Assembly (NCBI RefSeq): GCF_001704415.2
Contig: NC_030824.1
Span: 31,181,022 to 31,245,021, forward strand
Reading direction: 5' to 3'
DNA: 64,000 bases
Origin: Capra hircus
Lineage: Eukaryota > Chordata > Mammalia > Artiodactyla > Bovidae
A program made the translations under genes and the position numbers. Positions 12,190 to 23,705 of the stretch are shown here, piece by piece. Under the pieces are notes generated by a model. The model was not told where the DNA came from and made no database searches. It was given only the letters and a program-made list of their open reading frames with translations. Within the stretch, counting starts at the first letter, position 1; each line of letters begins with the position of its first letter.

Positions 12190-12895
12190 TTATCTATAGT
12201 AAGAGTTATCCTTTCCCAGTATAAAATTCTATGAGGTTTAACATGTGTACAGGCACACCACCAGCAGTCACCACAGTCAGAGATGTTTCCATCATCTGGA
12301 AAGCTCCCTGCCCCTGTCTGTAGTCAGTCTCCTCTGACTAGCCCTGACTGTGGCAGCCATGGGTCTGATGTCTCTTAGTACAGGTTTGCCTTTCCCAGAA
12401 TGTCATATATTAATATATGGAATCATATAGTGGGCCATCTTCTTGCATCACTTCATCAAGCATCAGGCTTTTGAGATTGAGCCATGCTGTGACATGTATC
12501 AGTAGTGGGTTTTTTTGTTTGTTTGTTTGTTTTTTTCCCTGTTTATTGCTGAGTAGTATTTCATCATATAGATGTACCAAAATTTGTTTATCCCCAATCC
12601 ATATTTGAGTTGCTTCTAGTTTTTGGCAATTATGAATAAAACTGCTGTAAGCCGTACATGTAAGAATTTATGTGAACGTGTATTTTTGTTTTTATTGGCA
12701 AATACCTAAGTGTGGGATTCCTGGGGCTGCATGCTGTTTAACTTCATGAGAAACGGACAAATCTTGTTTCCGAAGCAGCTGTGTCATATGGTATTTCCAT
12801 CTGCAGTGCATGAAAATTCCAGTTGTCCTGCATGCTAATCAGCACTTGGATATGTCAGGTTATATTTTAAGGCGTTTTATTAATAAGCATATATT
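12190..12895 (-). mobile_element. L1 LINE 3' portion, antisense
   Basis: Blocks such as ttgctgagtagtatttcatc and gacatgtatcagtagtgggt are the antisense of an L1 ORF2/3' region. A (GTTT)n stretch lies at about 12512-12532. Frames are broken. Confidence 0.7.
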
Positions 12896-12904
12896 TATAT
12901 CTTA

Positions 12905-14345
12905 GTGTTTTTTAACCAACAGCTTTATTGAAGTATAATTCGTATACTGTATTATTCACTCATTTAAAGTGTATAATCAGTGAATTTTAGTGTATTTACA
13001 AGGAATATACAGCTACCATCACAGTCAATTTTAGAACATTTTTATCACCTCAGAAAGAAAATCCTTGTGCTCTTTAGCTATTACCTGCTGTGCACTATGC
13101 TTCCTGTCCTAACTAACCAGGAGTTTACTTTCTGTCACTATAGAATTTCCTATTCTGGACATTTTATATGAATGGAATAATGTAATATGCAGTTTTTGTG
13201 TGTGCCTGGCTTGTTTGATTTAGCATTATGTTTTCAAGGTTAATCCATGTTGTAGTATGTATAAAGCATTCCATTCCTTTTTGGGGCCAAATAATATTTC
13301 ATCATGAAATATTATGAGTTACAAGCTGGAATCAAGATAGGTGGGAGAAACATCAACAACCTCAGATATGCGGATGTTACCACTCTAATGGCAGAAAGCG
13401 AAGAGGAAATAAAGAGCCTCTTGATGACAGTGAAGGAAGAGAGTGAAAGAGCCAGCTTAAAACTAAATATTAAAAAAAGTAAGATCATGGCATCATGCCC
13501 CATTACTTCATGGCAAATAGAAGGGGAGAAGGTGGAACTAGTGACAGGTTTCCTCTTCTTGGGCTCTAAAATCACTGCAGATGGTGACTGTAGCCATGAA
13601 ATCAGCAGACGATTGCTTCTTGGCAGGAAAGCTGTGACAAGACTGTGTTGAAAAGCAGAGACATTACTCTGCTGACGATGGTCCGTATAGTCAAGGCTAT
13701 CGTCTTCCCAGGGGTCATGTACGACTGTAAGAGCTGGACTTTTAAGAAGACAGAGCGCCGAAGAACTGATGCCTTCAAACTGTGGTACTGGAGAAGATTC
13801 CTGAAAGTCCCTTGGAGCAAGGAGATCAAACCAGTCAGTCTTAAGGGAAATCAACCCTGAATACTCATTGAGTATTCAGCTGAAGCTCCAGTATTTTGGT
13901 CACCTAATGTGAACAGCCTACTCATTGGAGAAGTCCCTGATGCTGGAAAAGATTGAGGGCAGTAGGAGAAGAGGGTGTCAGAGGATGAGATGGCTGGATG
14001 GCATCACAGACTCAATGGACATGAACTTGTGCAAACTTTGGGAGATGGTGAGGGACAGGGAGGCCTGACATGCTGCAGTCCATGGGGTCGCAGATTCAGA
14101 CACCCCTGGATGACTGAACAACAGCAACATTATTTCATCATACCACATTTTGCTAATCTGTTCATAAGTTGTTGGACATTTGGGATGTTTCTGCCTTGAA
14201 TATTGCTGCTATAAACATTCATGTACAAGCTTGCAGTTCCTTTACAGCTAATGATGAGAATCTTTTCATGTACTTATTTGCTATCCACATCTCTTTGGTA
14301 AAAGTCTTTGCAAATATTTTGTCCACCTCCTTTTAACTTTTTGTT
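12905..14345 (-). mobile_element. Second antisense L1 copy, split by BovB
   Basis: Begins aacagctttattgaagtata, the antisense L1 3' terminus, and runs to 13305. After the BovB insertion it resumes at 14131 with the ttcataagttgttggacatt and attgctgctataaacattca blocks. No intact frame. Confidence 0.75.
13306..14130 (+). mobile_element. BovB LINE, 5'-truncated, inactive reverse transcriptase fragment
   Basis: About 825 bp of the 3' half of BovB ORF2 plus the 3' end (gactgaacaacagcaac). The frame opens with a recognisable RT motif C region, but the active-site tetrad reads YADV instead of YADD, so a catalytic aspartate is lost. The frame shifts near 13640-13650, with the C-terminal part continuing in another frame to 13860. 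Flanked by a perfect 11-bp target-site duplication, tatttcatcat, at 13295-13305 and 14131-14141. Dead copy with no protein function expected. Confidence 0.95.
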
Positions 14346-14770
14346 TTGAAATAATTTAAGATTTACATAAAAGGTGCCAAAATAGTAGAGAATTTCTGTA
14401 TACCTGTCACTCATATTCTACTGTTTACACTTTTCAGAACCATGGTATATTTCACAAAATAAGAAATCAATGTTGGAAAAACACTGGTCACTAAACTGTG
14501 GACATTATTTTGCATTTTGCCAGTTTTTCCACTAATGTCTTTTTTCTGTTCCGGATCCAAACTAGATACCATGTTGCATTTATCATTTTGAAAAGTTACG
14601 TTTTTCCTGAAGTTGTGAGACTTCTATATTCTGGATACAATTCTTTATCAGATTGAATGCCACTTTGTATCTTTGCAAATAATTTTTAATTGTAGCGAAA
14701 TCATTACTCATTTTACTGTTTTGGCTAAGTGCAAAATTGTGTATTTTTAAATACTGATTTAATTTATGTG
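14346..14770 (-). mobile_element. L1-derived old fragments
   Basis: Positions 14346-14600 (tttttccactaatgtctttt, gttccggatccaaactagat) match a common old L1-associated 3' segment. Positions 14630-14700 resemble antisense ORF2 (tctttatcagattgaatgcc). The order suggests two adjacent pieces rather than one clean element. Confidence 0.5.
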
Positions 14771-15189
14771 ATATTGGAGGTTTGTAGTTTCCCCATTTAT
14801 ATTACAAATGGATATGTTCTAGAAATCGTGAGAAAATAATATTTCCTCCAGATTCCACCATAGATAGTTCTGTAGATATGTTCTAAGGAGAATATTTTCA
14901 TAGTGCTTAAATGCTCCCTGTGTGATGTGAATAACTTTTCTGACAAACATGGGGAAAGGCCCTTTGCAGCACCGGGCTGTGGCAACACAGAAAGGTCAGG
15001 GGGTCTGGCCCAGGGACTTTGTACTTTGAAGCAGATTTTTTTTTTTTTTTTAAAGTTTAGTGTTTTCCTTTTATAGAGAACCTCACTGCAAAAATATTTT
15101 TAGGTTATTGGTAAAACAGATATTGGTAAACATTCACTACTCCTATGAGTCCTTATAATATAAGCAAATATTGAAGTTCAGTGCATGTT
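14771..15189. other. Non-coding stretch with poly-T
   Basis: T-run at about 15036-15051. Nothing else recognised. Confidence 0.4.
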
Positions 15190-16114
15190 TATCAGAAGTC
15201 TGTTGTGCGCCACTCCCTGCCTTAGGCTCTAAGGATGCAGCTGTGAGCAGCTGAGCCCTGCCCGTCTGGTGCACAGTGCTTGTGAAGGGAATCATGCAAA
15301 CAGGCCATACAGTAAGTCAGGTGTTGACAAGTATCACAGGAAAAGCTTAAGGTGATTAAGGCCACATTTGGAAGGCTTCACCGATAATGAAGTGGTATTT
15401 GAAGAGGGCCTGCCTTGTGGGGAAGGGAGGGGAAATGTCAGAGACTGCCTCACGTGAGGTGAAAGTTGCTGTCATGTCCAACTCTTTGGGCTTCCCTTTC
15501 ATGGACTGTGGCCCACCAGGCTCCTCTGTCCATGGGATTCTCCAGGCAAGAATACTGGAGTGGGTTGCCGTGCCCTGCTCCAGGGGAGAGACTGCCTAGA
15601 GGGGGTCTTGGCTGGTGAGGGTGGAGGCTTCAGGGCAGGAGCAGTGAGGTAGTGATTTGGGGAAGGTGTTGACATCAGAGGTTGGTGGAAAGCCCTGATT
15701 GCATAGGGAGTCTGGATTCATTCTGGGTGTGTTGGGGGCTGTTGGAGGCTTTGGGTAGAGGTGTGGTGAGGTCACCGTGAATGCTGGGTGGAGGACGGTC
15801 AGTGGTGGGGAGAGCATGGAGTTACGGAGGCCAGTCTGGGGCTCATGCTCTCAGCTCGTTGTGGAAGCAAGTGGTGGGAGAGAGCAATTATCGCATGTCT
15901 GTTGTATACAGTGAAAGAGAGCAGACGGGGTGTTCCATTTGAGTGGAAAGAAAGGGGACTCATGCATGACTTTAGAGTTTATGGAAGGATGGAGTTATTG
16001 AAGAAAAGGACTTTGGGAAGATCACGTTTGATGAAAAAGATAGTGATCGGGAGCTCAGTTTTAGAACGAGGAGAGTTTGGAATGCCCTTATGTGATCCAA
16101 AGAATTGTCATGTA
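15190..16114 (+). repeat. Probable old dispersed repeat split by a Bov-tA
   Basis: Text such as ggctctaaggatgcagctgt, cacaggaaaagcttaaggtg, aagtggtatttgaagaggg and gcagtgaggtagtgatttgg follows the order of a long, old mammalian dispersed repeat whose family name I cannot assign. It is divided by the SINE at 15451-15586. The part after about 15800 is not assignable. Confidence 0.4.
15451..15586 (-). mobile_element. Bov-tA SINE, truncated, with TSD
   Basis: Minus-strand BovA part only (gtcatgtccaactctttggg to ctgctccagggg), lacking the tRNA head. Perfect 11-bp target-site duplication, agagactgcct, at 15440-15450 and 15587-15597. Confidence 0.95.
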
Positions 16115-16332
16115 CACACTTGCTGCATTTAAAATGGATAACCAACAAGGGTTTATTGTATAGCACAGGGAACGTTGCTCAATGTTATGTAACAAGCTAC
16201 TTGGGAAAAGAATTTGAAAAAGCATAGATGTATGTATGTGTACAACTGAGTCACTCTGCAGTACCCCGAAACTAACACAAGATTGTTAATCTACTACACT
16301 CCAATATAACGTAAAAAGTTGAAAAAAAAGTT
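16115..16332 (+). mobile_element. Artiodactyl L1 3' end, 5'-truncated
   Basis: Typical ruminant L1 3' UTR in sense: gctgcatttaaaatggataa, ttgtatagcacagggaacg, tacactccaatataacgt, then an A-rich end. Only the last ~220 bp were inserted. Confidence 0.9.
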
Positions 16333-16994
16333 ATTTATAATCATTAAGTAGTTTGGAGTTCACTAGGCTGGTGATTTGAAGCTCTGGTGCTCTTGAACTG
16401 ACACCTGACATCTCTTTATCATCAGAAATTCATCTCTTAGTGACTGACATGAGTGCCCCCCATGCTGGGAGTAGGGTGGGGGTTGGGGGGAAGTGTGCTT
16501 AATAAAATATTTGTTGAACAGATTGGAAGTGCAAATTTCCATACTGCTTTCTCTAGTGATATATTTTTACTGTAATAACAGTTTCTGGGATTTAAAGTGT
16601 GTATTATTTTCTTTCAAATGAACATGAGTATAATACAGTGTAATTCTGTCAAGTTGTGAGGAAGTTTTACAGCTCTTCCTACACAGTGGTTTCTGGGACT
16701 GAGTAGCGTTAATTAGAAAGGAGAGCACGCAGCTGAGCTGAGGGTGTCCACGCTGCCCCTCACAACCTCGGTTCCTGACCAGCGTCCATGGTGCCATCCT
16801 CAGCTTCAGTCTGGTCTCTGATGGCCATTGGTTTCTAATCTCAGACTATGGAAGAAGCTAAATGTATATGCATCCTAGGTCATTTGCAATTGGAAAAAGT
16901 GAGGATTTTGGTAGTATTGGTGTTTTGACTCTGTTCTATTTGAATATTTTATTTCACGTGCTTTTGAAATTTACTTTGACTTAACCTTGCTGGA
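16333..16994. other. Non-repeat stretch
   Basis: Includes a G-rich patch at 16466-16492 (ggtgggggttgggggg). No frame above 76 codons and no recognisable domain. Confidence 0.45.
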
Positions 16995-17385
16995 TTTAAG
17001 AAACTTACTATATTAGTCAGCCCAGGCTGCCATACCAAGATAGCATAGACTGAGTGGCTTAGACAGTGGCAATTATTTTCTCATAGTTCCGGAGGCTAAA
17101 AGTTTAAGATCAAGGGTCTGGCTGACTCACTTTCTGGTGAGGGCTGCCGCCTTGTCCTCACGTGGACTTTTTTCTGTGTGAATGTAGGGATGAGGGGAAG
17201 AGGGAGAGAAAGAGAAACCTGTGGTATGGCTCCCTCATTGATAAGGACACCTGTACCATTGGACCACGGTTCCACCCTGAAGACCTGATCTCACCCTGAT
17301 TACCTCCTGAAGACCCATCTCCAGATACCATCACACTGGGGGTCAGCGCGTCATCACATCAGTTCGAAACACTCACCGTGGCTGC
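16995..17385 (-). mobile_element. LTR-like old repeat, possibly ERVL-MaLR type
   Basis: The series tattagtcagcccaggctgc, tttctcatagttccggaggc, ggacacctgtaccattgga, ccatctccagataccatcac resembles a MaLR-type solitary LTR read antisense. No internal retroviral coding sequence is present. Family assignment is uncertain. Confidence 0.45.
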
Positions 17386-18577
17386 ATCTCTCGGTTCTGG
17401 ACTTAGGAGTTACTTTGCATTTCCTTTGTGTGTGTGGGGGGGAGGGGGTTGGGGGGGGGGCGGAAAAAAACAAAACCTACACTCTTTAAAGGTATTTATC
17501 CCTGAGGTATCATTCTAGGAAAGGAGAATGAATTTGTGAAAAGCAAATGCAAAAATAATTGAAAGATCCAAGTTTACTGGGAAGGATATTTTAAATTTCT
17601 GAAATGCTCAGATCCTAGAATATTTAAATACATGCAACTCATTATCTGTAAGCACAAAGAGCAACAATAATACTTTAAAAAATGTTTTCTATCCTTTTGG
17701 AATTGATTTAGTGAATTAAGAAATTGTTCATTTGTAACTTATGTTCAACTAATGTACTGGGGCTCTTAAATTCTTAAGTAGGGTAAATGTGCCCACACAC
17801 AGATTTAATTGCATTATTAACTTGCTTAGCATTTTCATGGTATAATCGACTTTAGCCCAGACTGAATTACTAATTAATGGAACCTGAGTGAATATGATTT
17901 AATTTTACCATATAATGTGGCCCAATACATCAACCACAAACTTTCCAAGGGGGGTGCTGGAATGAGAAGTTTCTCCGTGGAGATTTTACCTGGGTACCTG
18001 TTTCATCCCAGCTTGGCACTGCTGAGAGGACCAGTGACCAGGGATGGATGGAGATCTATACTCACATACATATACAGAATGGGTCTGTACCACAGAGCGC
18101 CTAAAAGCTAGAGTATTCCCTTCTTTTTGATGAAAAATGGGAAGTGTTACGTTCATGGTTTCATAACTCCATGTTATCCAGCGTAAGTTATAAAGACAGT
18201 GATACATGTAGTCTGCATACAGTTTTTACTGCTACATTGAATAAAGTTTTATCTCTTATCAGCTTTTGAAATATAGATACCTTAGGATGTGGCCAACCTT
18301 TGTTGTTAAAATTCCACTCAGTTCAAATCTTGAGCTGGGAAGGACTCTAGGATGCCAGTAAGAGTAGAGTGACTCACTCCCCTTGTGGTGATTAGTTAAT
18401 ATGTGACAAACAGATGCATAGGAAGGAATCGAATTTTTCATTTGGGGAGAATTTTTCCTCCCAGCTTTGTTGTTGTTGGTTTAAAGATGAAGATAAGGGA
18501 ATTTATTTATATTTTGAGTTTGGTTGATATGAAGGTTTAGGGAAAAGCAGTGTAATAATCTTTCTTTTCTTAAAAGA
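17386..18577. other. Non-coding stretch with G-run
   Basis: Apart from the G-run at 17436-17463 this 1.2-kb stretch is AT-rich and shows no repeat or gene I can name. Frames reach about 73 codons only. Confidence 0.4.
17436..17463 (+). repeat. G-rich tract with G-quadruplex potential
   Basis: G7 and G5 runs separated by one A, then TT and a G10 run followed by CGG. Enough G-runs with very short loops for an intramolecular quadruplex on the plus strand. Confidence 0.75.
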
Positions 18578-19206
18578 ATTATTTGGCTCTGTCAGATCTT
18601 AGTTGTGGAGTGTGGGGTCTTTGTCTTGTCATGCACGATCTTTCATTGTGGTGCATGGACTCTCTCGTTGCGGCGCATGGACTCTCTCGTTGCTGCGCAT
18701 GGACTCTCTCGTTGTGGTGCATGGACTCTCTAGTTGTGGCCCATGGACGTGCAGCGCATGGACTCTTGTGGCGCATGGACTCTCTAGTTTTGGTGCATGT
18801 ACTCTCTAGTCGCGGTGCATGGGCTGTCTCGTTGCGGTCCATGGACTCTCTAGTTGTGGCGCATGGACTCTCGTTGTGGTGCATGGACTCTCTAGTTGTA
18901 GTGCATGGACTCTCTCGTTGCGGTCCATGTACTCTCTAGTTGCTGCACATGGACACTCGTTGCGACGCATGGACTCTCTAGTTGCGGCGCATGGACTCTC
19001 GTGGTGCATGGACTCTCTAGTTGTGGTGCATGGACTCTCTAGTTGGGGCGCATGGACTCGCTAGTGGTGCATGAACTTATGAGTTGCAGTGCATGGGCTT
19101 AGTTGTTCTGAGGCATGTGGGATCTTAGTTCTTGACCAGGGATCAAACCCATGTCCCATGCATTGCAAGGCAGATTCTTAACCGCTGAACCAACAGGGAA
19201 GTCCCC
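18578..19206 (-). mobile_element. CHR-type SINE expanded by an internal minisatellite
   Basis: The left flank (ttatttggctctgtcagatc, then ttagttgtggagtgtgggg) and right flank (ggcatgtgggatcttagttc to gaaccaacagggaagtccc) together form one minus-strand CHR SINE. The middle, normally one or a few variants of the phrase, is expanded into about 22 tandem units at 18651-19100. Confidence 0.85.
18651..19100. repeat. Minisatellite, ~22-bp unit, about 22 copies
   Basis: Modal unit gcatggactctctagttgtg plus two bases (g/c variants). About 22 catg-anchored units, most 22 bp and some shortened to about 14-18 bp. Several carry CpGs (cgttgcgg). Stop codons are rare in several frames, which produces overlapping spurious open frames on both strands. 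Confidence 0.92.
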
Positions 19207-20035
19207 CAGTGTCATAATCATAAGCTGTATTTTCATCTCTTTGTTACTATTCCCTGAGACCATCTGAATCAAAAATAACTGGACCAGGATACCAGCCACC
19301 TAATTCTAGATTAGAGTTAGTCCATATATGTTGAAAGGACACCATCTTTACTACTACCTGAAGGGGATTTGCAGACAGGCATGAACTGAAATAGGTGCAA
19401 CAGTGAAACGCTATCGGTTTCCAGGGAATAGAGTCGCTTGTGGTTCTGGTGCATCTTGCTGGGCCACATTTTTGGTGAATGTATTATAAGTCATAACTGT
19501 AAAATTCTGGCAGGCACGCACTTGCGCATTTCAGGCACTCTGCACATGTGCATAGAACACATCTGTGTGCAGGGCACTGTTCTGCCAGGCGCGCCGGGAT
19601 ACACAGATGAACAGGACATGAGCAGGAGCTCAGGACCCAGGGAGGGCAGTGCCCATAGGGGAGAGTTTGTGTGATTATGTGGAGGTGCTGTGATGAGGGG
19701 GCCTGGGAAAAAAGAGAAGGAACTTTAATTAGCCAGTGTCCCATCACAGACTCAGGGGTGTTTCTATCAAAAGGATTGTATTGACGGTGTCCTCTTCTAC
19801 ATCAAAGTCATTTCAGAGTATAATTCGGTAGTACTTAGGGCTGTGAGAGGAGGAGCTTGCCAGATGTAGAGCACACGTTTAGGGCATACAAACACAGAAG
19901 ATTCTAAGGTGTTTTGAGCAGTGTTTCCTGTACTGTCATTCGTACACACCCAAAATAATACAGAGCACTTGTCATTTTTTTCCTTACAGGCTATTTAGGT
20001 AATTTAAAATCCACAGTTATAATTATTGGAGGGAT
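19207..20035. other. Non-coding stretch
   Basis: Around 19556-19625 the phrase gggcactgttctgcc, then gggatacacagatgaacagg resembles the start of an old dispersed mammalian repeat. The rest is not assigned. Confidence 0.4.
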
Positions 20036-20045
20036 ATTAAGCTCA

Positions 20046-20262
20046 GTTGGGCTTCCCAGGTGGTGCAGCGGTAAAGAATCTGCCTGCTAATGCAGGGAAA
20101 TGAGGGTTTGATCCCTGGTTTGGGAAGATCTTCCTGGAGGAGGCAAATGGCAACCCACTCCAGTATTCTTGCCTGGAGAATTCCATGGACAGAGGAGCCT
20201 GGCAGGCTGCAGTCCATGGATGGGGTTGCAGAGAATCAGACATGAGTAAGCATACACTCAAC
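20046..20262 (+). mobile_element. Bov-tA SINE with TSD
   Basis: Complete plus-strand copy. Perfect 10-bp target-site duplication, attaagctca, at 20036-20045 and 20263-20272. Confidence 0.95.
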
Positions 20263-20272
20263 ATTAAGCTCA

Positions 20273-21367
20273 AAATTATTTTCAAGTTATCTTTTGTTAA
20301 TTGAGATTTGTTGAAAGATTTTCCTTTGTTCAGTGTTAGCAAGTGGACAGTGAACAAAGCAGGCAAATTTTGGTCAGGCATAAACACCTTTGTATCCTGT
20401 TGATTACATAGAAAATACCTAAGTGAATCTCTGTGCTAAAAATAGATTCCTTCGGGTTTTTGATTTTGTCACACCAAGGGTGGAGGAGTCATTAAACAGG
20501 AAGAATGAAATCCAGTAAACAGGAATTGCGTGCAGAGAGGCAGCTTTTTGAAAGGGAAATGGATACCCATGCTCTGAGAATTTCAACGGAATGTTTCACG
20601 ATTATGAGGATATTTTTGAGAATGTTAGATTTGACAGTGTTTGGTGGGGCCTCCTCACAACTATGATGATAAATAATCTTTGCTAGGATTGCATGTTGCA
20701 GATTGGAAGTTTGAAAGTTAATTCAGTTGGATTTTCCCGGATGAATCTGTGGTGATGTTTAGCCACGTTTTCAACACTTTATACTGCAAGGAGATATTTC
20801 TTCATTTTAGATGGAGGTAGTTTTGGTATCATTTAGAATGATTAGTATACTTTCGTAGACTTAGGTGTACTGTATGTTTATATATATATACATATATATA
20901 TATATGTATGTATATATATATTGAAGAAAGTTAGGAAAATGCCAGCTAGTATTTAAGATGCACTCCCCTTCTCCAGGAAATCCCAGCAGGTAAATAGCAC
21001 GCAAACCTGGGTTTACCTTTCTGTTTTAAAACAGTTGTTATTTGGAAGCTATATATGAACTTCAATGACACTACTAGTTCTGAAAATACTTGGGGGGTAT
21101 TTCTTCTGTAATTGCACAATGTTATGTTGTACAGTCAGCAGTGTCAGGGGTTTCAGGATTGGCTGTGGGCTGGGTCAGAAATGGATGGCCTGGGGGTGTT
21201 GTGGGGTACGCTTCTGATTGCAGGGGGTTGGGGTGGTGATGTGAGGACCTTCTCTGTGCTGATTCTATAGCAGATGAGGAGAAAATGAAATCAAGGCCAG
21301 CCTGGTATGTAGCAGATGGGAGCTGGGAAGAGAAAATATAACATGGATGATGGCAATATAACCTCTA
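20273..21367. other. Non-coding stretch with AT microsatellite
   Basis: Holds an imperfect (TA)n with interspersed catata/gtatgta at 20877-20923. No gene or dispersed repeat recognised. Confidence 0.45.
20877..20923. repeat. (TA)n microsatellite
   Basis: Alternating TA run interrupted by C and G, nearly self-complementary. Confidence 0.9.
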
Positions 21368-21500
21368 ATGGGGACTTCCCTGGTGGTCCAATGGGTAAGA
21401 CTGTGCTTACAACGCAGGGGGCCTGAGTTTGATCTCTGGTCGGGGAGCTAGATCCCATAGGCTGTAACTAAGACTTAACACAGCCAAAATAAATAAATGA
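21368..21500 (+). mobile_element. CHR-type SINE
   Basis: Begins ggggacttccctggtggtcc and ends with an AAATAAATAAATGA-type tail. Confidence 0.88.
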
Positions 21501-21639
21501 ACAGTAAATAGAAAAAAGAAAGAAGATAATTCTTAAAAAAAGAAAAAGTCTAATGGAAGATCTTATACGCAGTACTATTGCTGGATTGGTTTTGTACCTT
21601 ATATTTTTTTAAGTATGTTTTTTTAAACTAAGAAGATGT

Positions 21640-22275
21640 AAACATCTTGATCTAAAACAATGTAGGTAAAATTAAGTTTCCCTCCTAGGTATCACCATCC
21701 CAAAGTCTCTAATAATTTTTTATGTACTTAGAAAAAAGTTATATGATGTCACAGCATATTTTGATTAAAAAAATTAAGCAAGTGAAAACATTCTGTACAC
21801 ATAGTTCTTGCCTCTTTTAAATAACATTTCTGTGGATGACCCCGAGGCCAGCCTCATCCTGCTTAGGGGACATGCTGGTGTCTTGTGCATCCTCAGTTAT
21901 ATCCGTAGTCCCATCAGGATGGACGTTCATGGTGTTGCCAGTTCCCATAACCCCTTATAAATAAGGCTGTGGTGAGCATCACTGTATCTGTGTATGTATG
22001 TGTGTGTGGATGCTTTTTTGAGAAGATACATTAGATTGGATTCCTGGTAGTGCTTTACTGAGTCCAAGTATATGTTAGTTAACATTTTGATAGATATTGC
22101 CAAATTGCTCCTTGAAAAAGTTGCACCAATTTGTATTTCCACTTCAGCGTATAAAAATCCATGCCAGCAAAGGATTTCCATTAAACATTTCCAATTTTGC
22201 CAGTCTGAGAAGTGAAAAATTGTATTTCAGGGTTCAGGTAACATTTCTTTAATTTCATGAAGTTGAACTGTTTTT
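21640..22275 (-). mobile_element. Old L1 fragment, antisense
   Basis: Blocks ttggattcctggtagtgctt, attgccaaattgctccttga and caatttgtatttccacttca are antisense L1 3' sequence. Strongly diverged, frames broken. Confidence 0.65.
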
Positions 22276-23264
22276 TTCATAGATTTACAGGCTAGTACTG
22301 ACGGGAATTTTAACCAGTTTTACCCATATATCAATAGTGCTTCCTTGTGAGTGAAACAAGCTCAACAAACAGTGGGATTGTGAAAGCCCATAGCCACATA
22401 GGAGAAATGCTAACATAAAATAACAATGTAACATATTAATAACATAACAATATGACAGAAATGCCTGTACCAGTGTTGTTTGGGGACATTATGGGCAGAA
22501 TGGAAGACAGAAGGAATTTCCTGTAAACTTCTGAATATGTGTAACCAAATATTTTTCTACATTGTATATCCATCTAAGATTATAGGACTAGCAATTGTAT
22601 TCTTTATAGCAAAAAATGTTGTCTAGAACAATTGAAATATATGACTTAATTTGAATAATTTTCTTTTTGAAAGGCAAAAAGAGATGGCCTTAATGCCCTT
22701 CAGGACATTGAAATTTAGGATAATATCTTTTGTTTTTCCCTTTTTATTATAATCAGAAATTAATGGATTTATAGATTTTACAAAATGAGAAACATTTTTC
22801 TCATATGTAGTGAATGATTTCTAACAACACCCACCAGCAATTTATTTGCAATATTTGAAAATATATTGTAGCATGGAAAAATCATTGCTCCAGTATATTT
22901 GCCAATGCATATAGTTGGTGCATTGGCAAATGGATGGACCCAGATGATCAAATACTTCATTTCTGTGTCTACATTTTATGAGTCAGTTTCACACAGCAGC
23001 TGTTGTGGAGGACGGGTTGATTTACCAGAATACTTCATGGTGTATACAAAAAAAAAAAAAAAAGAGAAAAATAGCATGAAACTCATTTGGCAATAAAAGG
23101 GTAAACCAAGCGAGTTTGTTGCTAATGTTAATAAATAAAAAGATCACTTTGGAAAATGTAAGAGTTCTTGAAAAGAGCCACCCTCCCTCCCTCTTTTTGG
23201 TTTTTAGTGTCTCAGCGTTTTAAATGACAGAAAACAGTGGTTAATTTCTTAAAAGTCTTCTAGC
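22276..23264. other. AT-rich stretch with a palindrome and poly-A
   Basis: A perfect 13-bp stem lies at 22897-22931 and an A-run at 23049-23063. No gene recognised. Confidence 0.45.
22897..22931. repeat. Perfect 13-bp inverted repeat
   Basis: Arms atttgccaatgca (22897-22909) and tgcattggcaaat (22919-22931), loop of 9 nt. Confidence 0.95.
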
Positions 23265-23465
23265 TAACGATAGCAAACATTTACTGAATTCTTCCCATGT
23301 GAAACATGTCGCCTACATTATAGAAAGGACACTTTATGGGAAGAGGGTTTGGGAGAGCAGTGATGTGTCAGGGCCGGTGTAGACCACAGGTGGCGGGGCT
23401 GGTGTTGGAATCCAGGGTCCCTGGATCTAGAACTTTCACTCTCAAGCACCGTGTTAGGCTGTATC
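23265..23465 (+). mobile_element. MIR SINE
   Basis: atagcaaacatttactgaat at the 5' side and gttggaatccagggtccctg near the 3' side are in MIR order. The core is strongly diverged. Confidence 0.5.
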
Positions 23466-23705
23466 CAAGTTAGTCGTCATGAGGAGTATATGTAATTTGT
23501 GAAATTAGAATGAAAACCTATTTACTTTAAAACATTAAAAAATTTTCCTAGAGTGCTTTGAAGGGTTAAGAAGAAAGTTGTTCTTTCTGCAATAAATACC
23601 CATTTCTTCTAATGTTGTTAGTCAAAAGTATTGGTGTTTGTGCTACTCTTGGTTCAGATCTTAATTTTCCCTTTTTGGGCCCAAAGATTATATGAAAAGT
23701 AAAAG

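Noticed and set aside
13312..13854. A 180-codon minus-strand open frame, the longest in the window
   Set aside because: It is the antisense of the BovB insertion at 13306-14130; the sense strand explains the sequence.
18579..19064. Several overlapping open frames of 66-118 codons on both strands, looking like repeat proteins
   Set aside because: They are translations of the stop-poor 22-bp minisatellite inside a SINE; the period is not a multiple of three, so the frame changes every unit.
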